Positions 35,832 through 46,735 of a stretch of DNA of 64,000 bases are shown here, in pieces. Each line of letters starts with the position of its first letter. The first letter of the stretch is position 1. Origin of the DNA: Gordionus sp. m RMFG-2023 (lineage: Eukaryota; Nematomorpha; Gordioida; Chordodea; Parachordodidae); NCBI RefSeq assembly GCF_954871325.1, contig NC_088778.1:6295743-6359742 (forward strand), in the 5' to 3' direction. A program made the position numbers and the translations under genes. The notes beneath the pieces are model-generated. The model saw nothing but the letters and a program-made list of their open reading frames with translations. It did no database searches and was not told where the DNA came from.

Positions 35832-36049
35832 AATACTTCAGCCGAGGAATAGATGATTCCCACTATTTTTCTGAAGAAAAGTTAGTCGATAAATTTTAAT
35901 TTAGGATCCTATCTCTTTAAGCAAGTTTTTTTTATTTGCCTAACAATTTCATGGAAAAATAAAACTGCTGATAAATTTTGGTTTTTAAAAAAAAAGATTA
36001 TGTAAGTAAATGATGTTTTTTAAATAAAATTTATTAATATATTTAATTT

Positions 36050-37450
36050 TTTTTTTTTTTTTTTTAATTATTAAAAATTTTATTTTTTTTTTTATAATAA
36101 TTTAAATTTTCATTATAATAAATTTTAATATATTTAAAAATGTTTGAAAAATATATAATAATACTATTTAAAAAAAAGAACGGAGATGGTGTGACGCAGG
36201 TAAACAAAAATGAAAAAGGGACGTAAGCGTTGTCTATGATAGCTCTTTGGCTAGAAGGCTACCATTGAAACTGATATAATTAGCTTTGTGAATCGCTATG
36301 GATAATCGTTGACGAAGAAAAAAACCCTCTCGAGGTTCTTCTGAGAGTTTGCTGATTTGTGATCCTAAGTTTTTGAAAAATGCTAAGGCGAGTTTGCCGA
36401 AGGTGCCAAGAGTGGTTGATATGATTGGGATGAAGCAATGATCGTTTATTATTTCTATGTATTTAGAAATTTTAAGTTGTTCCTTCTGGTCAAGGATGTT
36501 GATGGCGTGGTTGGATGGGGCCAAGGGGTCAATACAGGAATAGTCCCATACCAAAAGTTGGCCTCTCCTCCATGGGATTTGAGAGATCCCATCAGGACGT
36601 TTACCGTCAGATCTAAAAAGACCCTGTGGTTCTAACGTGGAAGGAATTTGGGCGGATTTCAGAGCATGTTGGATGATTGTATTACATTGCTTGTGTCCGA
36701 TGAATCGTCCATTGCAGGAACGACAATGTAAACTATGTCTACCCTTCGAGTCAACTGGCGAGTTGCACCCTGAGCAGATGTGGGGGTGAGTGATGGAACA
36801 ATTTAGACCAATGCCGATGGCATGGGTAAATTCATTGTTGGATAGTTGAAGCTGAAGATTGGTAGATGGGATGGCCTCAAGAAACTCATGTCCCGTACCA
36901 TTGAGCAAGGAAGAGAATGCGGTCGTTGCATGCTAGATAAGAGAGTTTCAACGCAGCGAGCAACCACTGGTGCATCCCAGTCTTTCTGTTTATGGGTTGT
37001 GGGGGGATGAGAATCAGCATTGATCCTTGTTTTCCAAATATCCATAGCCACGATTAAGGAAAGGTCTTCTTTAGAATTATGGGCGGTGGTTATTGGCTTT
37101 GTCAAGAGACTACTCGATATGAAAGTAATTGTTGCTAAGTCAAGTGGAGATCTGATGCCGAGACCACTTAATTTGGTTGGAAGAGTTGCTTGGGCCCAAG
37201 CGGTTTCGTTGAATTTGATATTTACTATTTTTTCGGTTAAGTCCTTTATTCCTTTTTCGTAAGTTTGGAGAGGAATAGGCTATTTAAAAATTGGTGTTGA
37301 CCGAAGTGCGTAAAGAATTCTTGGTATAAAAAAGAAATTTTTTAGCAAAAAAAAGGACTTGTGTGATGGAAGAAGTGTAAAGATGTCCTCCAGTTTAAGG
37401 AGTATGTCAAGTGTGGAATAAGATAATTAAAAATCCTTAATATATTTTAT
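36050..37450 (-). mobile_element. Non-LTR-type retroelement 3' part (reverse transcriptase tail plus C-terminal domain)
   Basis: On the minus strand several frames encode, in order, the end of a reverse transcriptase region (LLPSHKSFFLLKNFFFIPRI; AWAQATLPTKLSGLGIRSP; QKDWDAPVV) and a long C-terminal domain in the 224-residue frame at 36234-36908. That domain has a Cys/His cluster (CSGC, then HSLHCRSC), DGKRPDG, VWDYSC, FIPIISTTLGTFG and FFLRQRLSIAI. It is widespread at the ends of retroelement polyproteins in invertebrates. The RPDG...WD spacing recalls a PD-(D/E)xK nuclease core, which is an inference. A poly-A tract follows the coding end on the element strand (poly-T at 36048-36066), favouring a non-LTR element. 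It is 5'-truncated and broken in a few places. The related inverted pair lies at 12178. Confidence 0.8.
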
Positions 37451-37489
37451 AAAAAGTAGTTATATATATCACGTATATCAGGCACTCCG

Positions 37490-37620
37490 GAAAAAGAATC
37501 TAGATACAGATACATTTTTTATAAAAAAAATGGGTATTAGATATAGATACTAGTATCTTATCCAAAATATCAAAAAGATATAGGATGTATGATATCCTAA
37601 ATACATGACACTTTATAGAA
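37490..37620. repeat. Decayed TATCTAGATAC-type repeat
   Basis: GAATCTAGATACAGATAC and ATTAGATATAGATACTAGTA resemble the interior of the CAGAGTTG-family MITEs. It stands just beside hAT transposase remnants and may be the left subterminal region of their parent element. Confidence 0.4.
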
Positions 37621-37830
37621 TTATCATTACCAATTAAATTTGAATAGTCAAGAATAAAATACAATTTTTATTATTTATTGGTGAAGAACAATAAATTCGC
37701 ATATAATAAGTAATTAATAAAATATTTAATGACGAGTTAATTATAATTATTTATTATTGGTTTTAGCCCATTAAAGAACGCTGAAATATTAATCTGCAAA
37801 AGTGTATTTAAAATTGATTAAATCAAATTA

Positions 37831-38706
37831 TTATTTTTTAAGATAATCAATTTTTAAATATAATTTATCATTAAGCCTTTGCCGTTTCGGCATATTCAAC
37901 ATTGTACCAAAACTGAATAACCTTTCAAATGGAGCTGATGAAGGTATTGCAATATTATATTTTAAAAAAATTTCCTTAATGGAAGGATGATAATTCAGCA
38001 TTTCTAATGTATTTCGTCCATCTTTTAAAGATAATAAAACCTCCAGCTCAATGTTATTTGTATTTTTTGAACTCAGCAACATTTATTACACAAAAATAAT
38101 CATCATTTTCTTTATAAGATGTCAAATCAGGTGTTATAGTTTGAGCTTGATTGTATAATATTGCTACTACATTTAGGGCTTCTATATCTATAATATATTT
38201 TGAAAGTATTTTTTTTTATTATCCGATTCAGCCCATAAGTTCTTAAAATATGGAAGCTATAGTGATGCCGAAAGCTTCATTATATAAATCAAAATAGCAA
38301 AAAATTTTCCCAACATTTGTCCATACCTTTCTTGGATTTTAATAAAGGTAGACAATGTCGTAAACTTTTTTAAGTTTATCTGATTCCCTTTTAAACACAA
38401 ATAGTACGGGCAAAAATTTCCCATAGAATGTACTACTCTGTCCTTGTAGTTTGTCTAATGCATTTGCTAAAGGGCTACCTCCTAATATAAACAATATCCG
38501 CTTCCTTAAAGATGGGACAATCAATTGTTTCAGCTAAATTTAAATGTGATTTATATTTTAACAGTAAAGTCATACTATCATATTTCACCTGGGATATGCA
38601 TAGAACTTTCAGCTCATTACCTTCTGTTATCTCCCTTATCTTTTCAGAAGATTTAGGCTTTACACATGCATTCCATAATTTTGTACATTTTTACATTACT
38701 CCATAA
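37831..38706 (-). pseudogene. hAT transposase remnant
   Basis: Minus-strand fragments in more than one frame match hAT transposases. Working toward the C-terminus: NACVKPKSSEKIREITEGNE, NLAETIDCPIFKEAD, then ILGGSPLANALDKLQGQSS (38339-38524), and the C-terminal dimerisation motif FLKYNIAIPSSAPFERLFSF with MPKRQRLNDK (37831-38082). The usual VERLFS reads FERLFS here. Frameshifts and stops separate the pieces, so it is inactive. Sequence differs from the remnant at 29773, so it belongs to another hAT lineage. Confidence 0.8.
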
Positions 38707-39334
38707 TTAATCCCTGCAAGATTCCTTGATTAAGATCTTCAGAAAGTAAACAGATGAACAGAGCTTTAAGACATTTCACAATATAAATTACATCAATTAA
38801 TTACAGGCTGTTAAGAAAATTAGTATAGGCATAGACATAGCTAGCGCTGTCTTGCCAAATATTTAACAAAGGGCTCCGCTAAAAAAAATTCCTCAAATTT
38901 TAATTCATATTTAGTTCAAATTTATTTTTTATCGTAAATTGAAACTTTGAAAAATATTTGCACTGTAAAATGTTTTATATATATTAAAATCTAATAAATT
39001 CCAAAAATATCGTTGATTATCGCTTTCATTTTTTTAAAATCCCATGATAAATAAGTGTTTTTTCCATTTATTATGGTTAGTGAGCGTAAAAAATTCATAG
39101 TCCATTTTTATTAAAGAATTTGAAAGCAAATTGGAGGTCAGGCTTAGTTGAAGTAGCCAGTACCCCCCCCCCCCAATGCCAGGAGAGTATAAAAAAAATA
39201 TAGGATTTGACCAATCAAATTTTAAAAATAAAGGAGAAAAATAATAATAAAAAAATTGATTAAAAAAGAGTTAAATTGAAGAAAAATGACTTCCTATTGA
39301 AGTTAATTGGATCCCGATAAATTCGAGTTTACAT

Positions 39335-39512
39335 TAGTGTTGTTAAACGGCTTGATTTTTAAAAAAAGGGCTGACTAATATTTTGCCAAAAAATATTACG
39401 CCCCAAAGCTCATTGGCCGAAAGGTTTGGAACATAAAATGTCTAGGCTTGCTTAATATTATATTTGGCTTTTAATTTAAAATTGTGCTAAATAGAGCCTT
39501 TTAACAACACTA
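39335..39512. mobile_element. hAT-type MITE (TAGTGTTG family)
   Basis: Ends TAGTGTTGTTAAACGGCT and CCTTTTAACAACACTA are clear; the length of 178 bp is shorter than the 215-226 bp of full copies. Flanks GTTTACAT and GTTATATC no longer form an exact duplication. Confidence 0.75.
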
Positions 39513-40569
39513 GTTATATCGGAAAAAAAAGGAAAATTTCTAATTTTTTAAAATAATTAAGAAAATTAATTTGATTCAATCTTATTTTTCTTATTTTAAA
39601 AACTTACAATGTCATTCATTTCCTCGGTATACGCAAAAACAAGTCATTCTTTTTGTTGTTATTATATTTTCTTAAAATTAAAAAAAAATTATTAATCTTT
39701 TAATTTATGTCTTCCCTTCATTTTCAAATTTCATAATTTTTTTTATAAATAATTTTTTTCTAAACCTGATAAGTTTTTCTAACCAAATGTTATATAAAAA
39801 AATATTAGAATTTATCAGAATTTAAAAATACACTTTAGTTGGAAAGAGTTATTAGACTTTTCGGTATCGATTTTATTAGCTACATAACAAGAATTTCAGT
39901 TTATAAGATAATATTTACTGCTAGAATCATTTTTTTTGAGGGGTTTTTAAATGCTAGGTTTTATTAGGCTAAAAATAGTATAAAATAGGCTGAAATGTAC
40001 TGTGGGTAAAGCTAGGCCTGCCTTCGAATTATTTCTTTTGTTAGGTTAGATTATTAATATATGAAATGTTATAATTTCATTAATTATAAAACAAATATAA
40101 TATAAATCTCGTATAATAATGTTCTGTATTCAGTGTTGTGGAGCCATATTGTCTCCTGTCCTCCAGTGTTTCAATTGTATCAATATTTAATGAGAATTTC
40201 TTTTAAAAAATTAATAATCAATCATCGAAATTGTTCACTTATTTTAAGCCGGAAATTTGATACGGAAGTCAAAAAAATAATAAATAAAATAATTGAAATC
40301 TGTCAATTTAAAGTCATTTGTTATTTTTAAAATCAAATTTAAAGAAATGATTTTACATTTTATTAAAAAAAAAATTTATGTGTTTGCGGAATATTTTCTA
40401 AACCCATTACAAATAATATTCTGCCATTTTAAAAAAAATATATTCTCGATAAAAATAATTCTGGAAATTAAAACAAATGATTTTATGGTAATAAATTGAT
40501 AAATAAATAATCAAATTCATTTTAAAATTCATTTTTAAAACTTATTCGAAATTAAAATATTTTTATGGG

Positions 40570-40767
40570 TAGAAGTTGTTTAACGGCTCGTTTTAAAAAC
40601 GGCTAACTCAATATTTCATCCAGAAAAATATTGCGCAAGAATTCATAGAAGGAACCAAGGTCTAGACATACATTTTCGAAATTTCGAGGCTTAAACATCA
40701 TTTTTCTGGCTAATATTGATTTCGCCCTTTTAAAAAATCGGCTTAAAACGAGTCATTCAACACACTA
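40570..40767. mobile_element. hAT-type MITE (TAGTGTTG family)
   Basis: 198-bp copy: TAGAAGTTGTTTAACGGCTC at the left, internal GGCTAACTCAATATTTCATC, and ACGAGTCATTCAACACACTA at the right. The flanks do not show an exact 8-bp duplication. Confidence 0.75.
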
Positions 40768-41656
40768 GGGAAGGGTATTATTTCTATTAGGGACTTCATC
40801 CCCTAAACCCACCTTTTATTATTGGGTTTCGCCTATGGAAAATTCTAATTAGGGTTTTTGTTAATATCCCCCCCCCCTTTTGTTATTTTTGTCGCTTTTT
40901 TTTGAAAAAAATATGTGCAAAATCTAATCATCAGTTCCCTAAAGTTTGCCAAACGTTGGAATTAATTCTAACATCTAATGCTAATATTTAGTACTTTATT
41001 AGTAGCCATCAGAGATCTGCAAATCCTGGCTCAGTTTATTCCGTTCAAATTTTACTAAAAGTCATGGCTCAAGCCTGGACCGTGTAATATTTTTCGGACG
41101 AATTCTCTGGCCAGCACATTTTTAATGTTTATAATCTATATATATTTTTCTAATGTCAATTTAGGTTCTTGTATGACTTACAAAAACCTTTTTACAAATC
41201 AAAAAGTTTTTATTGATATCATTCTTGTGTTTTTAATTGGATCATATCATAAATAACTTATTTATTTAAATATTTTATTAAAGACAGATTAGTTTTTAAA
41301 ATATAATGGAATAAACATATTTTTATTTTCAAATTAATTAAAATCCAAGATAGTAGCTTAAATTCCAAAAAATATATCAAACTTTTAATGCCCGGATTAA
41401 GTTGGTCCTACCTGGTAGCACTTAATATGAACCTTAAGCTAATTGTAACTCAGTATGCATTTTAGTTTGGTGCTTCAATTAGCGCGCCCAGCCCGAAAAC
41501 TCACTGAAGAATTATGAATCAAATTCTAATCCCAGAAAAAATTTCAATTATCATTTTATTCCGGAGAAAACCTTATTTTATATTATTTTATGCTAGAGTC
41601 ATACATATTTCTTCTAAATGTCTGACCCAGTCCACATCACAGATCTAGTGAGCATT

Positions 41657-42471
41657 AGGGGAGACCGGGTTAAAGCGATTGACGGGGTAACGTCAATAAC
41701 TTTTTAGCCCTTGAAAAAGACCTAGTATATGGTGTGAGAGGATGTATTTTTATATCTAATTTCTTACCTATGTTCATTTTTCTGTAAAACCTTTCTGGCT
41801 TGACATATTTTGCCAAAAACCGTTTTTTATTTAAAAATTATAAAAATTACCCTCGAATCAATTTTGCTTTTAGCAAAATGGCTATTTAAAATTTTGCATA
41901 CATGTTCCTTAAAGCAATGGCAATAATATAAATTTCATCGGAAATCTATAGCATAACTAGAAGTAGTTATGGAAAACGGTTAAGATTTTCCATCTGATTT
42001 AGGCAAAAACGTTAACGTTTATACCATATAGAGATATCTTGAGCAAGAAGGAACGTTAATAAATGTTCCTGTGCTATTTGAAATAAAATTTTAAGAATAG
42101 TCACAAAAGGAAAGTAATTGAAATGTACGATGTTCCTCAAAATGTGCCATTTTTGATACAATTTTTAAATTCCGTTATTGTATCTATGTACTTAGAAGTG
42201 ATGAATAGATGTCAAAATTCCGACATTTTTAAAAAATTAAACAATGTTTCATTTTTATTTTATAGTTTATCCTAATGCTTACCATTTACCCTGGTTATGG
42301 GGTAAAATGGCCAAAATGGCACACTTCACATAATTAATCACAGCTCCTAAAGTATTATATTTATTTTGTAGACAAATTGGCTACATATAAATATATAAAT
42401 TTCTCTGTTTTATGTTTAAAAATTTTAGGCCAAAAATGCAAAATGACAATCGTTTTACCCCGGTCTCCCCT
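41657..42471. mobile_element. AGGGGAGACCG-type terminal-repeat element, copy 1
   Basis: 815 bp bounded by AGGGGAGACCGGGTTAAAGC and its inverted partner (GTTTTACCCCGGTCTCCCCT at the right edge), a terminal repeat of about 25 bp. The interior has no coding frame. No exact target duplication is visible, unlike the relative at 44805. Confidence 0.7.
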
Positions 42472-44804
42472 TCACATGGTACAACTTTAAATTAAAATTC
42501 TTAATATATATATATAGAAAAGAAAAGGATGTTATTTAATTAATAAAATAAAAATCATAACTCTCACTCGGAAATGTTTTTTAAAATTCCCGGAAGACTT
42601 TCTATAACTGGCAGATGCTATGCTACATTTATAACTTCGACATCCCCCCTTAAGTTATTGACTATATCACCACCCCTACCCCTCCCAAAAATAATTTTTT
42701 ATCCCTTTACCCCCTTAATCTATGCATAGAAAATCCATCTCCCTACCCTCCTTCCACCTATATTTTATTTCAATGATGTGGTAAAAGACCTTGTTGCACC
42801 TTACGATTGCATCTAATACTCAAAAAAATGTGACGAAAATGAAAAAGATTATATAATTTCTTGCTCCCTTTTTTGTTGAAATAAATGATATTTATTGTAT
42901 ATGAACATTTCCATATATTAAAGTATACAAGATGGGAACTGATTATTTTGTGAGGTAAAACTAATGCTAATGAATCGTTACTCTAAACTTGGAAATGGAA
43001 AAGGCCGCTACATTGCCTACCAAGAGGTAAGCGTCACGTCCAAGATATGGGCTCCTTGAGCGCGTCCCATCTAATTTATAGCGGTTTGGGGGAAAAGGTG
43101 TGATTTTTTATAAGTTAAAATATTTTTGAGAAATAAGCATTATTATAATATTTTCACGCACTCTTTAAAGGAAACGATAAATTTTCTAAGAATCATAATA
43201 ATAAGAAGCGAAGTTTTTAGGACGGGGTGGGGATGGGGGGGGGGGGGGAGTTGGAAGGGGGAACATTAAAAGTGAATTATGAAAACAAATTTTATCCAAA
43301 TCCCATTTTCCACGGGGAGATGGGTTCAACCCTTAATCCTTCTTCCCCATTTGTCTATATACCAATATTATAAAAGCATTGTGAAAATATATAATTTTTA
43401 TCCTTATGTTTTTTTTTCATGGGAGTTTGGGTCATCCCCAAATACCCGAATACATTATACTGATATGACACCTGTTATAATTTTATGTATATTTGTTAAT
43501 TAAAAAATAATTAGGGTTAAGGGTGAATATAAGTATCAGATTTTTTTTTTATACCATATTTATTTTTTATAATCGTTTTCTTTGTCAAACTTTTTTAAAA
43601 GATTATTTGGTTTATAATTTATTTTTAAAAAATAAAAGAAATAAAAGCAGATGGAAATCACGTTTGCTTTCTTTAACTCGAAATTTTAAAAAAATTTCAA
43701 TTTTTTTTTTTAGGAGACGAAATGAAATATTTTAGCAGCTTTACCGATTCAAAAATTTGATTTATTTATTATTATCACAATAAAATGTTAAAGAGTTTTT
43801 TGGGAACTGAGTGGTGTATCCAGGATTCAATGGCGTGAGCAGAAGGATAAATAAAACTTGGCTCCCAATTATCTAATTATTGTTTATTCGAAGCAACGAA
43901 ACGGAATATTTGATTTTACAATAGAAATTTATTAATTTCAACTTTTCAACGTTTCGATAATAAAAAAAAATTAATAAAAAAAATTTTAGCGCCATTTAGT
44001 ATACATATTTTTTTAAAGTATATAATTACTACAAAGCACGTTATAAACATTTTAAATTCGCATTTTTAAATACTATTTTACGATGGCCCGGTATAAAAAA
44101 AATGTAATTTCCTCTAAGGAAGAATCCTTCCCCCCTCTAGACTCAAATGTAAAAAAATATTAAAGCTACTAATTAATCTGATTCTAAAAAGTAATAGCAT
44201 ATCTAAATTGGGGTCCAGGATATCCCACCTGGTCTTTTGTCTGATTTTTTTTTACATGTGCTATGGAAGGTTAAGGAAGAATCTCATCTCTGTTTATTCT
44301 GATGAGAGTTATTATAAACTGAGGGTAGAATTAATAAAAAAGCTTGAGGGACATTAGATAATATATTCACATAGGTAGCAACTTTTAGAGCTACTGACAT
44401 CTGGTCAATTTTACAGCGAATTATTTTACATATATGATCAAGATTAATGGTCTTAAATTTTCTTACAAAATACAGGTAACGGAAGATGGCTATTAGAGGA
44501 CACCAAATTTTTTAAATTTTATATTTAATATTTTAAATCAGGTTTAGAAATTATTCCACGTTTAAATCTTGGTATAAAACAAAGCAATTATTATGCCTAG
44601 CTATTTATAAAATGGCGATTTACTTATAATAAATTTTCCTAAATTGCATAGATATGTAAACGAATCAAGAATAATCTGTTTCACATTTTCATTTATATAT
44701 CCCTTTCGAAATATTGATCCCTTTAATAACATTATTATTAATAGTGAAGGTCCCTATTTGCTAGATGCCAACTGTAATTTTGATGGTTAGGGGTAAAATA
44801 TTAT
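42472..44804. other. Intergenic DNA without a gene
   Basis: AT-rich, with C-rich patches at 42640-42760, a poly-G run near 43230 and T runs. The open frames at 43279 and 43523 lack any family signature and have the base composition of the surrounding DNA. Confidence 0.35.
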
Positions 44805-45562
44805 AGGGGAGACCGAGGGTAGTATTATCGGGGCAGGTCATTTCTTCTCGAATAATTATAAAACTAATAATATTTGATATTAGAAATTTATATTATTAAG
44901 TATATATTAATATGTTTCGCAAAAATATGCCCATGAAAAGTTTTAAATGCAAATTTAAATTTTGACTCATCACAAAAGTAACTTTTTAATTTTTCACATT
45001 TTTACTAATTAATTTTTATTGCACAAAATATTGACCATATTTATATGTTAATTTAATATCTTGAAATTAAATTTTTAAATGCGAGGACCGGGCAGGTTTA
45101 GACGGGGTGCGTATTAGTCATTTTTGGGAATTCTTTTGAATAAAAAAAATCCAACTGTATTTATAAGAACTCAAGTCATGGATAACAATATGAAAATGAT
45201 TGAATTAAGTATTGTAAATTATATGACAGTTTTAAGTGGCAAAGTTCTTCCGGATGAAATATAGATGAACTTGGTAAATTTAACACATTTGCAATTTATT
45301 TTATTTATTCACTTATGATTGACATTTATATATGACATTTTTTTTTTGAAAAATCTAATAAAAATTGGACACTATGACGCGCGACGCTAAAAGGTAATAG
45401 GTACCCCGGGTATTTTTTATAATTTTTAAATTTTTATTTTTTTAAAATATTTTAAAATTAATATCTACCGTTAGTATATAATGTTTAGATATGAAATTTT
45501 GCTTCATCTTTTTTTTTATCGCACTTCAATTTTTTATGGACAATATAACCCCGGTCTGCCCT
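44805..45562. mobile_element. AGGGGAGACCG-type terminal-repeat element, copy 2
   Basis: 758 bp with ends AGGGGAGACCGAGGG and CCCCGGTCTGCCCT and a perfect 8-bp duplication AATATTAT (44797-44804 and 45563-45570). The 8-bp length suggests hAT-type mobilisation. The interior shares little visible similarity with the 41657 copy and encodes nothing recognisable. Confidence 0.8.
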
Positions 45563-45570
45563 AATATTAT

Positions 45571-46735
45571 TATAAATTTTACAATTTTTTTTTAGTTATC
45601 CATTTTTAAAAAAAAAAAGATTTCATTTTTGTTTTTATCGAGCTAATTTTATAATTGCGCAATTAATCGCAACAATTATATCCCCAACAAAAATGTGGCA
45701 ACTCTCTTTTTTTTTGGCAAAAAATTAAATTTAAACGATATGCGAACTAATTGCTTTTTGCGAAAAAGAGCATTAATGTTGCTAGTGCCATACTATTATT
45801 TATATTGTTTTAATAACCTGGCAAAAATAACATAATGGACAATTGAAATAGCTCACCAGGATATATAATTTCCTAATATTTGATAGTTTTTTTAGATAAA
45901 ACTGAGCTGGGCTTCGATAATATAATCATTATTTTTAGTCTCTAAAGCCCGAGCCGGGAGTTAGATAGATCTTGAAAAATGTGCAACAGGTCTAGACGGG
46001 CAATTTTTTTCAAATATTTTAAGTGGCCCTATCGGGGTCGGGCAAATGCTGAACCGAACCTAGTCGTGGACTGTTCGAGCTAGGCCGTCAGATTAATATG
46101 TATTATGTACTATAAAGAGGGATATTAGTTTTTTTTTCTAAAATTAGCTTACTTATTAATAAAAAGAATAATTTAAGAAAAATAGAAATTATTTATGTTT
46201 ATACCTATAAAACCTTCTCTATACGTTTAATTGTGAAAGCGTGTTAAGTTTTTTCGATATAATTTACATGACAACATAATTGCCGCAAATTATTTATGTG
46301 AAAAGATCCTTTAAAAAAAGCCTTAAATTAGTATTTTTGCATATGATATTTTCTAATATTATTCCTATATAATAATATTAGTAAATCTTTTATAATAGAT
46401 TTTATATAATGGTTATAATTTTATATAATGATTTCTTATTATATAAGGTTAATATAGTATAAAAGAAATCGATATGTCATGAATTTTATCCCTTTTGACA
46501 CCTTATATATAATTAATGATTTTTCTCGATATCATTCCATATAACTTTACTTTTCACATCACATAACAAACACTTAATTAGTATATTAATCTCAATTTTT
46601 TTTAAAGCTACTTTAATATACTTATGATATATAAATTTTGTTGAAAATAAAATAATTTCTATTTATTTATTAATCTTCTTTTTACAAAAAAAAAATGTTT
46701 CACTTAGATAATTTTATTATACTAAATTGTGACTT
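45571..46735. other. Upstream region of the GPCR gene
   Basis: 45890-46090 is a GC-rich dispersed-repeat patch (GAGCTGGGCTTC, CCCGAGCCGGGAG, TCGGGGTCGGGC). The rest is AT-rich, with several TATATAA-like strings, none of which can be singled out as a promoter. Confidence 0.35.

Larger units (their letters stand above)
38707..41656. other. Intergenic DNA with MITEs, no gene
   Basis: AT-rich. ATAGGCATAGACATAGCTAG near 38826 resembles the CATAGGCGTAG ends; poly-C runs lie near 39165 and 40870. The CAGAGATCTGC end at 41010 marks another GC-rich dispersed repeat. The MITEs at 39335 and 40570 are listed separately. Confidence 0.4.
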
